NCBI RefSeq assembly: GCF_037042905.1
Contig: NC_087261.1
Span: forward strand, 25,502,317 to 25,566,316
From: Lytechinus pictus
Taxonomy: Eukaryota; Echinodermata; Echinoidea; Temnopleuroida; Toxopneustidae
DNA length: 64,000 nt
Direction: 5' to 3'
This document shows, piece after piece, positions 46,778 through 58,618 of this stretch. The translations under genes and the position numbers were made by a program. The stretch's first letter is position 1; every line of letters begins with the position of its first letter. Below the pieces are notes generated by a model that ran no database searches, was not told the origin of the DNA, and saw only the letters and a list, made by a program, of their open reading frames with translations.

Positions 46778-47597
46778 CAGTGCGTCCCACAAAAAACGAA
46801 ACCGAGATTTAGCGATGATTTATCATAACTTAATCATAAATAAAACAGACAAATGACCTATCAATGTAAAGCTTAGAATCTCTTCTTTCATCTGATATTA
46901 CTTAGATTATTCCTCATTCACGCATGAGTGAGCAAAAACAATTTGAAGAAAGGATACCAAAAACTCATTTGGCGGGGGGGTATCTGAATTTCAAAAAGAA
47001 AATCACATGCCTAAAAAGTTCAATATCTGCTCTTTTATTTGATACCTTAATCACAAAAAATGGTCCAGAAGTAAAAAAGTTATGTTCCCTCGAAACAATG
47101 CTTGTATTTCCATAATTTCATTAAGTAAACGTGTTTTCACCGGTTTCCCACAGAAGCTATCGCATGGTTAACAAAAGACTTAATGCATGGCTGATCGTCA
47201 ACAAAACTGAGTGCCGAGTGAGTTTGAACGCTAGCATGTAAAACCTCTTCATTTTATGAAATTGTTGAAATTCAAGCCTTATTTCAAATAACCAGAACTT
47301 TGTTATTTCTTGACCATTTTCTGTAATTGAGGTATCAAATTAAAGAGCATATATTGAACTTTAAAAAAATGTGGTTTTCGTTTTGAAACCCAGATACAGC
47401 TCGCCAAATGAGTTTTTGGTATCCCCTCTTCAAATTGTTTTTGCTCACTCATGCGTGAATGAAAAATAATCTAAGTAATTTCAGATGAAAGAGGAGATTC
47501 TAAGCTTTACAATGGTAGGTAATTGTCTATTGTATTTGTGATTAAGTTATAATAAATCATCGATAAATCTCGGTTTCGTTTTTTGTGGGACGCACTG
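46778..47597. mobile_element. Snap-back mariner-type MITE, 820 bp
   Basis: The ends (CAGTGCGTCCCACAAAAAAC and GTTTTTTGTGGGACGCACTG) are exact inverted repeats. Pairing continues inward for about 200 bp per arm (46778-46978 with 47398-47597) and more loosely to the centre. TA flanks the left end; the right end is followed by TGTA. Confidence 0.8.
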
Positions 47598-48385
47598 TGT
47601 ATACATACCTGTATTGCGTTTATGTTTTATTCCATATAACACACAATTACCTTGTAAATATGAATGCTATATCTCCGAGAATTACTGTTATGTACTGAAT
47701 TATGCCAGATTATTATAAGAAATATCAAAGTCAGTAGGATTTGATAAATATAGATTTATATATAAATCATATGTTATAGACATTTACACAATATTTTTTA
47801 GAAGAGAAAAAGAAAGAAATCAAGGCTGTGAGTCTTTGACAAATGATATCTATAATATTTTCCATTCTTTAATTGTGATTAACTACTGAAAAAATATCAA
47901 TGGTCTGATTACCTGAAGTATGTTAGTTATTTGAAGTAAAAAAATTGAGGATATGACACATATTTTTATGCAATTAACCGTTGGAGACTGAGCTTGCATT
48001 TGTGGGCTAGAGTTTATTGAAAATGTGTGTTATAGCAAGCATATTCAGTCTCTTAGTTTAAAATGTATTTATGGTTTTACATGTAAATGATAATCTTTCT
48101 TTTGAACAGGGTCATTCCGTCATCCAGGCGTGCCAAATTATTTTGAGCTGAAGCTCGGTAAATATGACCTTCATCATGTTTTTAGCAAGATATTCAAATT
48201 TCTGTAGAGTTTGAATACCACAGAATGCTACATGTATGTCGGAACAGCTAAATACGAAATCTTCATTTGAAAAGTTTCAGAGGTTATCCTAATGAAAAAG
48301 GGGAAATGTCATTGAGAAAAAGTGCTATGAACTGGCTCATTGAGGTGGTTATTCATGCATGCCCACTACAACGAGCAACCCCTGG
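47598..48385. other. AT-rich intergenic DNA, nothing recognised
   Basis: No exon, RNA gene or bounded repeat could be supported here. Confidence 0.5.
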
Positions 48386-48653
48386 GCCCGTCTTACAAAG
48401 AGGTGCGATTGATCTGATCAACCACAACTATGGACGGCCAGCAACGTCAAAATCTTAAATGCAAATTTCTTCAAAATATTTTCTAGATATGATGTATACT
48501 CATAAATTCATCGTTTTCTTGAAAATTTTGTGTGTTCGCCTTTGTTTACAAAGGACATTTTGCGTATTTCCTGTAGAAAAAATTATGACACTGATGGATT
48601 TCCATAGAGTTACGATTGATTGGATCAATTGTATCTCTTTGTAATACGGGGCC
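48386..48653. mobile_element. MITE, sister of the 20.2-kb copy
   Basis: The ends (GGGCCCGTCTTACAAAGAGG and TCTTTGTAATACGGGGCCC) are inverted. Internal sequence around 'gattgatctgatcaacca' matches the element at 20236-20502. Confidence 0.75.
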
Positions 48654-50106
48654 CTGATCTCTGTTTTAATATTTCTCTCTCACATTCCTCATCCTGTTAT
48701 GTTTGTACTTTTACATTTCACAAATATCTCTTTATTTCCAAAGTTGGAGAACTCATTCAGTGAATTTGAATTTAAATTTGCATTTGTATTTAAGTTTTGA
48801 ATTTGTCTAGGAATTTGATTATGAATTTGGATTATACATACTTCTTCAGGAATTGGGCATTTTATTTCGTGTGAGAATGTTTACATTGATACTTGTTTCA
48901 AGTCTACTTTTATCTGAGAAAGTTTACACAAAATGTTCTGTACTACAGGTATTTATAGAATTTATTATTTGTTCACGTGAATCATTATTATCAGTACGTT
49001 GAAAATATTGAATAACTTTCTTTTTGATATTTTTCTCTCAGAATTATGTGAGATTTTCCTTTGTTGCAGTGTGTTGAAAATATATTTCATATCTTATGAG
49101 TCCTTATCAGTTATTCTTCAACTTTTAATAAAATTCAGAAATATAAAGAAAATATGAACATGTGTTTAGTAATTGTACTTTCAATTTTGTAATAGTTGAG
49201 AGTTGTTCTTTAATCATCATTTAAATCTTAGCAATATGTCACTTATATGCAAAGGTGATATCATTCTAAATGTAATGGAAAAGTGGGCAAGTTTTTTTTC
49301 AGCATTTCTGTGAACATAGAATTGAAGTGGTTTTGAAAAGTAGGTTTGTTTTTAGCTTGTACTTAGCTTACACAAAATTCAAAAAGGGGTAATTTTTTTT
49401 AGCTTGCACAGGAAAGAATGGTGATCCTGGCCCATCCTGTTTTTTTTTTTTTTGGGGGGGGGGGGCTGATGTGCAAATTCCAATGTTTTTATTCATAATT
49501 TCACATAACAGTCATTTTTAAGGTGATAAGAATTTGACTTGGAATAATTTTTTTCCATTTTCATTATTAAGGCCAGAGCTAGAATGTACCTGTCAGCTGC
49601 TTGATTATTACTTTCATAAAAAGCAGAATGGGTATACATGTATTTCTTAAATGACAAAAACAGTTTCATAATCTTAATGATGATAAAAGGTAAAGATGTC
49701 AATTGTGAAGATAAGTATGCATAGATAAGGCGATGGAGATCGATGATGGCAATGATGTTGGTGTTGGTAATAATTAAATCAAAGTATGGAGAGAGATCGG
49801 GAACATATACTTCACCCCTCTTACAATCCTCCCCTCTACATAATCTTCCCCCTTTCTCACGTCTGCTCTCTCTCTCTCAAAAAAAATAAATATATATTTT
49901 ACCTTCGTCTTTACGTCTATATGTGTTATGACGGAATAAACCCATTCATAGACTTCGCCCTTATGTAGGATGTATACATATCTATCTCTCTCTCGTTCTT
50001 TCCTAAAGAACGAGATAGGATACGGTCATACTTAACTATCACAATAGTCTGTAATTACAGACGCTTCTGATGAAGTCTCAATTAAAAGACGAAAGCTAAA
50101 GCAAAT
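48654..50106. other. AT-rich intergenic DNA, no gene seen
   Basis: It holds AATTTG-type simple sequence (48765-48835) and a T-run followed by a G-run (49440-49466). Confidence 0.5.
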
Positions 50107-50486
50107 AATGGTGTCCTGTGTCATCTGTTGAGTTGGCCTTGCCTCATCTCATTATGTTTAATATTCACAACTCAACAGCGATTGTTAGAAGTAAACTTAT
50201 CATCACACTATATCTCTCTCTCTATATACACTACTCAAAAAAAGTTAAGGACCACTTTTTAAAACGTACATAAAGATTTTATACAAGGTGTTTTATTTCT
50301 GGAAATACCTCAGTACAACTGTCCTAAATGTCCTTAAACACGCTGTAATCAATTTCACGCATGGGTGGTTTCAGTTGTTGCACAATGTCTCTCGCATCAC
50401 TGCACATCCTGAAAAGTGGGCCCCGAGGGGTATCAGCTACCGACATGAAGTGGTAAAAACGAATGTCTGAGTGTCTTTCAGGCAGT

Positions 50487-51530
50487 TCAGTAACGAGTGT
50501 GACCACCTCCTGCAGCAATAACGGCTTCACAGCGCTGTCTCATGGAGCTGATGAGGCGATTGATGTCTCTGACGTCCAGTGCATCCCATGCAGCCTCCAG
50601 AGCCACACCCAGCTGCTGCAGTCCAAGTGGATGGGCTTCGAGCTGCTCGAGACTCCTCCCCATCATGTCCCAGACGTGCTCTATCGGGTTTAAGTCCGGG
50701 GACCTCGCTGGCCACTCCATACGCTCAATCCCCTGGCCCTCAAGGAACTCGGTCACCACCCTAGCTCGGTGGGCACGGGCATTGTCATCCATGAAAATGA
50801 TGTTTTGTCCCACATTTTCTGCAAATGGCACCACTATAGGTTCAAGGACCTCATCCCTGTACCTCACTCCTGTCATTGCTCCCCCTGGGACCACGTAGAG
50901 ACGAGTACGGTTGGCGTAGGTGATGCCTCCCCACACCATGACGCTGCCTCCCCCATAACGGTCATGTTCTGCAATACAGGGGTCTGCAAATCTCTCTCCT
51001 GGTCGCCTCCAGACTCTCGAACGTCCATCATTGTGGTCAAGGGAAAATCTGCTCTCATCTGTGAACAGAACTCTACGCCATTGCTGTCTGGTCCATCTGA
51101 CATGCTCCCGGGCCCAGTTGAGACGAATTCTTCTGTGAGCAGGGGTGAGTGGGACACACTGAGCTGGCCGTCTGGCATGCATATTGGCTCTGTGAAGTCG
51201 GTTACGGATTGTTTGAGTGGAAACAATCACTCCAGTTGCTGCAGCGAAGTCATTGTTGAGGCGGCGTGCACTGTGAAAGCGGTTGCGGAGGCTGAGATTC
51301 GTCAAGTAGCGATCATCTCTAGGGGTTGTCGAAACTGGTCGGCCACTGCGGGGTCTCTCGGAGTATAGCCCTGTCTCTCGGTGTCTTTGATTTGCTCTGC
51401 TAATGACACTGTGTGACACGTCCATCATTCTGGCTACTCTTCGCTGACTGAGGCCAGCTTCCAGCATCCCTAGGGCTCTGGCTACATCTGTTTCACTTAG
51501 GTGGTGTCTTGGCATTGCTGTTGTAGGCAA
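50487..51530 (-). CDS. Tc1-like transposase, left copy, 347 aa
   Basis: A cut-and-paste DDE transposase of the Tc1 group (nuclear, recognises the terminal repeats and inserts at TA). The N-terminal paired-like helix-turn-helix region spans about residues 10-120 (MLEAGLSQRRVARMMDVSHS). The catalytic core begins near VLFTDESRF (first Asp), followed by FMDDNARAH (second Asp) and SPDLNPIEHVWD (Glu), giving the usual DD34E layout. Length is typical of an intact member (about 340 aa) and no stop or frameshift is seen, so this copy could be functional. The start Met is 21 codons upstream of the region shared with the right copy. Confidence 0.92.
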   Translation of the reverse strand: MPTTAMPRHHLSETDVARALGMLEAGLSQRRVARMMDVSHSVISRANQRHRETGLYSERPRSGRPVSTTPRDDRYLTNLSLRNRFHSARRLNNDFAAATGVIVSTQTIRNRLHRANMHARRPAQCVPLTPAHRRIRLNWAREHVRWTRQQWRRVLFTDESRFSLDHNDGRSRVWRRPGERFADPCIAEHDRYGGGSVMVWGGITYANRTRLYVVPGGAMTGVRYRDEVLEPIVVPFAENVGQNIIFMDDNARAHRARVVTEFLEGQGIERMEWPARSPDLNPIEHVWDMMGRSLEQLEAHPLGLQQLGVALEAAWDALDVRDINRLISSMRQRCEAVIAAGGGHTRY

Positions 51531-51761
51531 GTTGTTGATTGTACAGACTAAAGACGGAAAATGCTTTGGAAGACACTTGTCTTATGGCCCACTGCAATGA
51601 TGCCAGAGACATCATGAAAGAACTGCATGTGTGAAATTGATGTCATTGTGTTTGATGGCATTCTGGACAGCTGTATCTTGGCATTGCTATTGTCAGCAAT
51701 TTGTTGATTGTAGAGACTAAAGACAGAAAATGCATTTGAATCCACAGCCAGAGCCCTAGGG

Positions 51762-52742
51762 ATGCTGGAAGCTGGCCTCAGTCAGCGAAGAGTAGCCAGA
51801 ATGATGGGCGTGTCACACAGTGTCATTAGCAGAGCAAATCAAAGACACCGAGAGACAGGGCTATACTCCGAGAGACCCCGCAGTGGCCGACCAGTTTCGA
51901 CGACCCCTAGAGATGATCGCTACTTGACGAATCTCAGCCTCCGCAACCGCTTTCACAGTGCACGCCGCCTCAACAATGACTTCGCTGCAGCAACTGGAGT
52001 GATTGTTTCCACTCAAACAATCCGTAACCGACTTCACAGAGCCAATATGCATGCCAGACGGCCAGCTCAGTGTGTCCCACTCACCCCTGCTCACAGAAGA
52101 ATTCGTCTCAACTGGGCCCGGGAGCATGTCAGATGGACCAGACAGCAATGGCGTAGAGTTCTGTTCACAGATGAGAGCAGATTTTCCCTTGACCACAATG
52201 ATGGACGTTCGAGAGTCTGGAGGCGACCAGGAGAGAGATTTGCAGACCCCTGTATTGCAGAACATGACCGTTATGGGGGAGGCAGCGTCATGGTGTGGGG
52301 AGGCATCACCTACGCCAACCGTACTCGTCTCTACGTGGTCCCAGGGGGAGCAATGACAGGAGTGAGGTACAGGGATGAGGTCCTTGAACCTATAGTGGTG
52401 CCATTTGCAGAAAATGTGGGACAAAACATCATTTTCATGGATGACAATGCCCGTGCCCACCGAGCTAGGGTGGTGACCGAGTTCCTTGAGGGCCAGGGGA
52501 CTGAGCGTATGGAGTGGCCAGCGAGGTCCCCGGACTTAAACCCGATAGAGCACGTCTGGGACATGATGGGGAGGAGTCTCGAGCAGCTCGAAGCCCATCC
52601 ACTTGGACTGCAGCAGCTGGGTGTGGCTCTGGAGGCTGCATGGGATGCACTGGACGTCAGAGACATCAATCGCCTCATCAGCTCCATGAAACAGCGCTGT
52701 GAAGCCGTTATTGCTGCAGGAGGTGGTCACACTCGTTACTGA
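51762..52742 (+). CDS. Tc1-like transposase, right copy, 5'-truncated, 326 aa
   Basis: Nearly identical to the left copy from its residue 22. Differences seen are G for D in the helix-turn-helix (MMGVSH), T for I before ERMEW, and K for R near SSM-QRC. The DD34E residues are intact. The first about 21 residues are lost: homology starts at about 51743 just before the internal Met used here. The DNA-binding N-terminus may therefore be impaired. Confidence 0.9.
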   Translation: MLEAGLSQRRVARMMGVSHSVISRANQRHRETGLYSERPRSGRPVSTTPRDDRYLTNLSLRNRFHSARRLNNDFAAATGVIVSTQTIRNRLHRANMHARRPAQCVPLTPAHRRIRLNWAREHVRWTRQQWRRVLFTDESRFSLDHNDGRSRVWRRPGERFADPCIAEHDRYGGGSVMVWGGITYANRTRLYVVPGGAMTGVRYRDEVLEPIVVPFAENVGQNIIFMDDNARAHRARVVTEFLEGQGTERMEWPARSPDLNPIEHVWDMMGRSLEQLEAHPLGLQQLGVALEAAWDALDVRDINRLISSMKQRCEAVIAAGGGHTRY

Positions 52743-53500
52743 ACTGCCTGAAAGACACTCAGACATTCGTTTTTACCACTTCATGTCGGTAGCTGATACC
52801 CCTCGGGGCCCACTTTTCAGGATGTGCAGTGATGCGAGAGACATTGTGCAACAACTGAAACCACCCATGCGTGAAATTGATTACAGCGTGTTTAAGGACA
52901 TTTAGGACAGTTGTACTGAGGTATTTCCAGAAATAAAACACCTTGTATAAAATCTTTATGTACGTTTTAAAAAGTGGTCCTTAACTTTTTTTGAGTAGTG
53001 TATATATACATACATACATTATCTTTTTCTTGATTTGTCTTTTCTATCTGGCATTTTCCAGAGGTAGAGTTACAATAAAAATTGAAAAATAGATCGATAT
53101 GCTCTGATCTATATTTTCAACAAATTTGACAAGCAAAAAAAAAGAAAGGTTTTTAACCAAAAATAGAAGAGGATATTGCATCAAAAAATAATAATGGTGT
53201 CCTGTGTCATCTGTTGAGTTGGCCTTGCCTCATCTCATTATGTTTAATATTCACAACTCAACAGCGATTGGTAGAAGTAAACTTATCATCACACTATATC
53301 TCTCTCTCTATATATATATACATACATACATTATCTTTTTCTTGATTTGTCTTTTCTATCTGGCATTTTCCAGAGGTAGAGTTACAATAAAAATTGAAAA
53401 ATAGATCGATATGCTCTGATCTATATTTTCAACAAATTTGAGCAAAAAAAAAGAAAGGTTTTTAACCAAAAATAGAAGAGGATATTGCATCAAAAAAAAA

Positions 53501-55200
53501 AATTGACAACCAAAACACAAAAAACAAACAGACCAAAAAAAGTCTTCACTTTCAAAGGGGGGGGGGGGGGAGAGGGCAAACTTCTGTTTTAATGCCATTT
53601 TTATATAAATTTGAATCTAAAAGGGGGGCACGGGCCGGCTAGTCCCCCCCCCCCCGGATCTGCCAGTGCACAGACATGTCTATACCTCTCTTTTAATACT
53701 TCTTTTTGCTTCTTTATTCTTTCTCTAAACTATATTCTTTAGGGGCAGTCACCCGCCCCCCCCCCCCCGATTCCGTAATGCATATGCTATAGATCTAGGC
53801 CCTATGTATATTTCCAACTTTTCCTCGTGCAAATAGATGTAAAATGTGGCTTAATTCCTAATGGAAATTGTTAATCATCATTGTTGTAAATAATTGTGAA
53901 TTAATATTGACCCCCTCATTTTCTCAAATCTACAAAAATCCATAGGTGAGAGATCGAGACGGCGCATGGATATAACTGGGATAGCACACAAAAATTAAAA
54001 CTAGCTAATATCCATTCAAAATCCATTCTGTCTTATAGAGCTTTGTGAGAGCTTTATTTTGATACCAACTTCATGTAAATTGACCAATGTTTGGTAAAGT
54101 TATGGTCGATTTAAGTTATCGGAAAAAGGGTAAAAACCTGCCGGAAATCATCAAAATCGCCCTAAAAAGGCAAAAAATGCGTTTTTGGGCAAATTCAAGT
54201 ATCTGTCACATGAAAAATATGATTATATAGTGTCTAAAAACAATTAAACATAGCTATAGCACTTGTGTTCTACACAGTCTGCAAAAACGGGATCACATGA
54301 GTAAGTTACTGCTGAATTATAGTCGTCAGAGTGGGACCTATTAATTCAAAATCACCCATCCGCAACCACAGAAAAACCTTCAAAATATGCAAATGAGAGC
54401 TAATTAATATGCGTAAATGCAATATCTCCAGTTATATTAGGTTTCACGCAATGAAACTTGGCAAGATGTTTTCTTGCACTAAGACCTTTAATTTTCACCA
54501 CTTTTGTACAATCTTATTTGACAAATATGCAAATTAGCTCATTTATTATGCAAATTAGCTAATTTATGCATAATTATTAATACATAATTCATCAAAGATT
54601 CATCGGCAACAATCAAACCATCCTACAAATTGTCTCTTTCATATGGGTTATACAAGGTTGATAAACTTTATGATTTCACAACACTTATCTTTTACCTATA
54701 CAGTGCTGAAAATGAGTTTAAGAACAGCACTGGACAGATAACCTTAATGAAAGAGGATATTATTATTAACATGCCAAAGACAGCACATATCTGTTCTTGG
54801 CAGTTCTGAAATTGAATGATCAGTTGCTGCACAAGTCAATCCAGGCTGGTATTTGAGTTTTCTTTCAAGTATCACAATAATATTACAGATGCTGTTTCAT
54901 TAGATATTTTAATATATTCCCAATTTTAGCATAATAAATTGAATTTTTAATAACATTGATGTTTAATACATTTCTATGAATTCTGACTTCAAACAATTTA
55001 ACAAAAAATAACTGTAATCTTCATCCCATTTCAAGTAGGTCATGACAAGGACAATGAGCAACAGCCAAGGGAATCAAATCGAGAAAGGGGAAACTGCAGC
55101 CAGACACAAATGAGCGGACAACCTGATGAGAAGGGATAAGAGGGCATTCAAGGCATAGTAAAAGCCATTGGACAGTCTGCATAAGATATTCTACCTCATT
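53501..55200. other. AT-rich intergenic DNA with G/C homopolymers
   Basis: G-runs (53560-53572) and C-runs (53645, 53757) occur. At 54380-54560 the octamer ATGCAAAT and ATGCAAATTAGC recur within AT-rich palindromic sequence. A block near 54870-54905 recurs near 55222-55262. No coding exon is seen. Confidence 0.5.
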
Positions 55201-55952
55201 CATTGAACTTGTGTTTTTTTTTTAGCACAACAATAATATAACAGATGCTGTTTCATTAGAATTTTCCAAAATCTGCCTGGTAGATTTTTGATTGCAGGTT
55301 TGTATAAACTGTAAGAGTAAAAAATTAATTGGTGGACTGGTACAAAATTTTGAAAGACATTCATATTATATGTACCACAAACTAGTGTCTCAATATGGCA
55401 GGAAATATTACAATTCAATGTTTTTATGTATTGCAAAAGATGAAGTAATCTTGATTTACTACAAAAAGAGCAGCTATAAACATGTACTGAGTAAAAATAA
55501 TTTGTACATTAGTGTTATTCCCTGAACATAATTGTAATTGGTGGATTCATGCAATAAATGCAATTACATTGAGTAAAAACGAAATTTATTTTCGGTGTGT
55601 GCATGAATAGTTTCTTTTCAAACACACAAAAAAGATAGCAAATTTATTTCACATACCTCTTTATCTGTCGACATGGATGAATTACTGAATTCCAGAAGAT
55701 ATATGTTCCATTACTAAGCATTGTCAAACCACCATAGAAGTCTGATATGTAAATAATTTGTCCAAATAATAAAGGTTAGTGATCCATTAAGTATTCATTT
55801 CAATATCCTGATGAATTGATAAGTAATCTTTCTCAAATCAATGCTATAACTCTGAAGTGAACTTGGGCCAAAATCTCTTGTGCAGAGTTCATTTTCAGTT
55901 AAGACATCATTTTTCTTTCCTTTGTACAAATGAATAACTTTGGCTGCCTTTC

Positions 55953-57754
55953 TTACATGAGCTCCAGACAATTATCTTCCCATTCCTTCTCAAGAGGATA
56001 TGTGTACAGGTTCTCGTCATTGTCATACACAAGGGTGTAAAATGTATAACCTTTGTCGAAATATTCCTGATCGTTACATTCCATCAAGTCTTCAATGTCC
56101 TGTTGAGTACTCTTTCTCAACACTCTGCCATGGTATGTGACAAGACGTTTGCCACCTTCAGGAAGAAACTTGTGTTTAATTCTTTTGTGTAAAATGGTAG
56201 TTTCAGGAAAGGGTTCTTTGCGCTTTCTCCCTGTCACTTTTGATAGCAGTTTCTCTCTTAATGCCTTCCTTTCTTCTTGAAGAGTGTCACTATCAGGGAA
56301 TGTGCAGGATGTACCAGATTCAGCATCTTCTGACTGACCGATGGGGGCTGAATGAACAACCTGAATTATCTCTTTTAAGTTGTCACACAGGTCAGATGCG
56401 CTTAGGGGTTTACCAGCCTTTGACTTAAAAAACAAAGCACCTTTGACCAATCCTTTGTTAACAGACTTGTAGTAGTCAATCTGTGCCAACAGAGCCTTTC
56501 TTTGATCAGACGGAGCCTTCTTAGCCATCATGGACTCCACATCAGCACTGGAGGTACAAGGACCATCACACAACTTGTTTACCATCTCAGTTGCTCTGAC
56601 TGCTGTTGCTACTGATTTTCTCTTCTTTTCTTCTTTTGCTTGTTGCTGTCTGTCCATCATCTCTTGCCTTTCCTTCTTCATATCCTTAACCTTGTCTTGG
56701 TACCTCTTCATAACTATTCTTTTATTCTTAGTGGCATCATCAAATGTGCTCACGATGTCCTCGTTGCTGTCATCTATAGTAGTCAGGGGAAGCTCACTGT
56801 CATCTTTAGTAGTCAGGGGAGGCTCATTTCCATCAGGATGGTCATCTTCCAGTTGCTCTTCATTGATGGGTCTTTTAGTTGGATAGCAGTAGGGAGTTCT
56901 TAAAAATTCCTCCAACCTTTCTCTTGATGAATCTCGGGACAATTTGATCCTCCTTGTGGCTACACTTTTCCAACTACTTATAACAGTTCCTCTATGTGGT
57001 ACTTCACCAGTTTTTTCTGGAAAAAGTGCACACCACCACTCATCAAGAACAGTCTTCCAAGGAATGGAATTTCGTCTACGATAATGAAATAGCTCTACAA
57101 TGATTCCATTTGAGATATCTCCTTGTAAATTACTGCATCCTTCTTTCAACAAACCAGGAGTAATTCCCAATTGCTGACATGCTGAACCAATAACACGATT
57201 AGACCCAGACAAGTCTGTATATTCTTCACATAGGGATTCTAAGTTATCAGCACTGATTGCTTTTAAAGCACTGCGTTTCACTTTGGACAGGATTCCAGGT
57301 AATGTGCAGTTAGGTTCTTTGATGCCCATGCTCTTCAAAATATTAACAAAGTCTTTCCGGAAGCTCAAGCTCTCAGTGTCATCAACACATTTTCTGATGA
57401 TTTCCATTAAGCCAAAAGTAGGCCTTGGGTCCTCCCACCAGTGATCTGTAATTAAAAGAAAAGGAAGAAGAAAAAAAAAATGTCAATGTAGGTTCTTTGC
57501 CTGAGTGATTTAAAATCAACGGCATACTAATTACTATATTTACTCAAATAATTGAAAAAAAATATCAATCAATTATTGATCTAAACTTTAATTATTGACA
57601 TTAAAAAGTGTTTGCTACCTTAAATAAAAGGATAATATTTGCTAATTTAAGAGGGAAAGTCTGGATTTATAAAATAAAAATAATGTGAAACTTGAAAATA
57701 AATGCACATACTGTAGACCAAAACAAATATTAGGACTGAACCAATATATGTGTT

Positions 57755-57791
<37 letters not shown>

Positions 57792-58618
57792 GGCAGGGGG
57801 GGGGGGGGCCACAATTCTTTGTCAATGAATTAAAAAAAAATAATTATGAACGGGCACTAAACAGAGAAAGGGTTTTAAAATTGATAGGGGAAGGATGTGT
57901 TATTCACAGCAATGGTATAAAGAAATTCTGAGAATGAGAAATAATTATTAGCTTATAATAATTTTTAAAGCCCATTTGAAAGTATAATTTGTTTCTTTTG
58001 TAATTATGTCTCTTTGAGGCCCCCACCCCCTCCCCCTCCCCCCTAAAAAAAAATTAATTAATAAAGGAAAAGAATTGGTTATGGGCACAATTGAGACAAA
58101 ATAATTCAGTAAATATGACCAAACAATTAATTAAAAGTGACAAATTTGACTTTCAAGTCTAATTTCTTGAATTGCCTGACATCACACAACTATTGATTTG
58201 AAAAACGTACGAGGAAAATGAAAACAGTCGTTCCAGAGGGAGGGAGAGAGGCAATGGAATATCCATACCTTAAACTGCGCATGCGCAGAAAAGAAAAATT
58301 CGGTCGGCGAATGTGGCCGGTCGACTGGAGAAATGGCTGTGCAATTTTGCGCGCACTCCCTCTGCACAATCACGGCAAAATTGTTCATTAGATATTTGAA
58401 AAAGATCGACATTTTTCACATTTCATGTCACAATCACAACCATTTCACATCATTTCATAATAAAAATCCAATCAATCGGGTATTAAGAATACGTAATCGG
58501 CACAAATCTACTCACCAGGACATTTCCGTTCGTGTACAAGAGAGTGAATTTCATCGGCAGTCCATCCGGTGAGTTGGAGTATTCGTGTATGTTCTGCGCT
58601 GAAGTCAGCGGATGCCAT
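55953..58618 (-). CDS. Unrecognised two-exon gene, 531 aa
   Basis: Exon 1 is 58516-58618 (ATG at 58618, 34 codons plus one base, donor GTGAGT). Exon 2 is 55953-57445 (acceptor AATTACAG). The joined codon gives Asp and the frame is open for 531 residues. The N-terminal part (about 1-170) has conserved-looking Trp-rich text (HWWEDPRPTFGLMEII). The middle (about 200-310) is acidic then a Lys/Glu/Gln coiled coil (VKDMKKERQEMMDRQQQAKE). Residues about 320-390 include KKAPSDQRKALLAQIDYYKS. The C-terminal about 75 residues (THY-like HGRVLRKS... YTLVYDNDENLYTYPLEKEW) resemble a small Tudor/SH3-like barrel by pattern only. I do not know its function. The gene is head-to-head with the DDX24-like exon. 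Confidence 0.8.
57446..58515 (-). other. Intron of the unrecognised gene
   Basis: A 1070-bp AT-rich GT-AG intron with an A-run longer than 25 (57762-57788) followed by a G-run. It contains no coding sequence or bounded transposon. Confidence 0.75.

Larger units (their letters stand above)
50229..53000. mobile_element. Palindromic pair of Tc1-like elements
   Basis: The terminal sequence CACTACTCAAAAAAAGTTAA at 50229 and its complement ending at 53000 are flanked by TA (50227-50228 and 53001-53002). The two arms (50229 to about 51486 and about 51743-53000, 1258 bp each) are near-identical inverted copies, each with a transposase gene transcribed outward from the centre. The spacer (about 51487-51742) holds fragments of a diverged relative. 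Confidence 0.9.
50104..53500. repeat. Tandem 310-bp duplication; first unit interrupted by Tc1 palindrome
   Basis: Unit 1 is 50104-50228 continued at 53001-53189, and unit 2 is about 53190-53500. Unit 2 is uninterrupted and shows the pre-insertion sequence (CTCTCTCTATATATATATAC). Insertion therefore came after duplication, unless unit 2 lost its insert by precise excision. Confidence 0.85.

Noticed and set aside
50769-52460. 199-aa, 118-aa and 117-aa frames in the Tc1 arms
   Set aside because: Antisense or shifted shadows of the transposase, present symmetrically in both arms.
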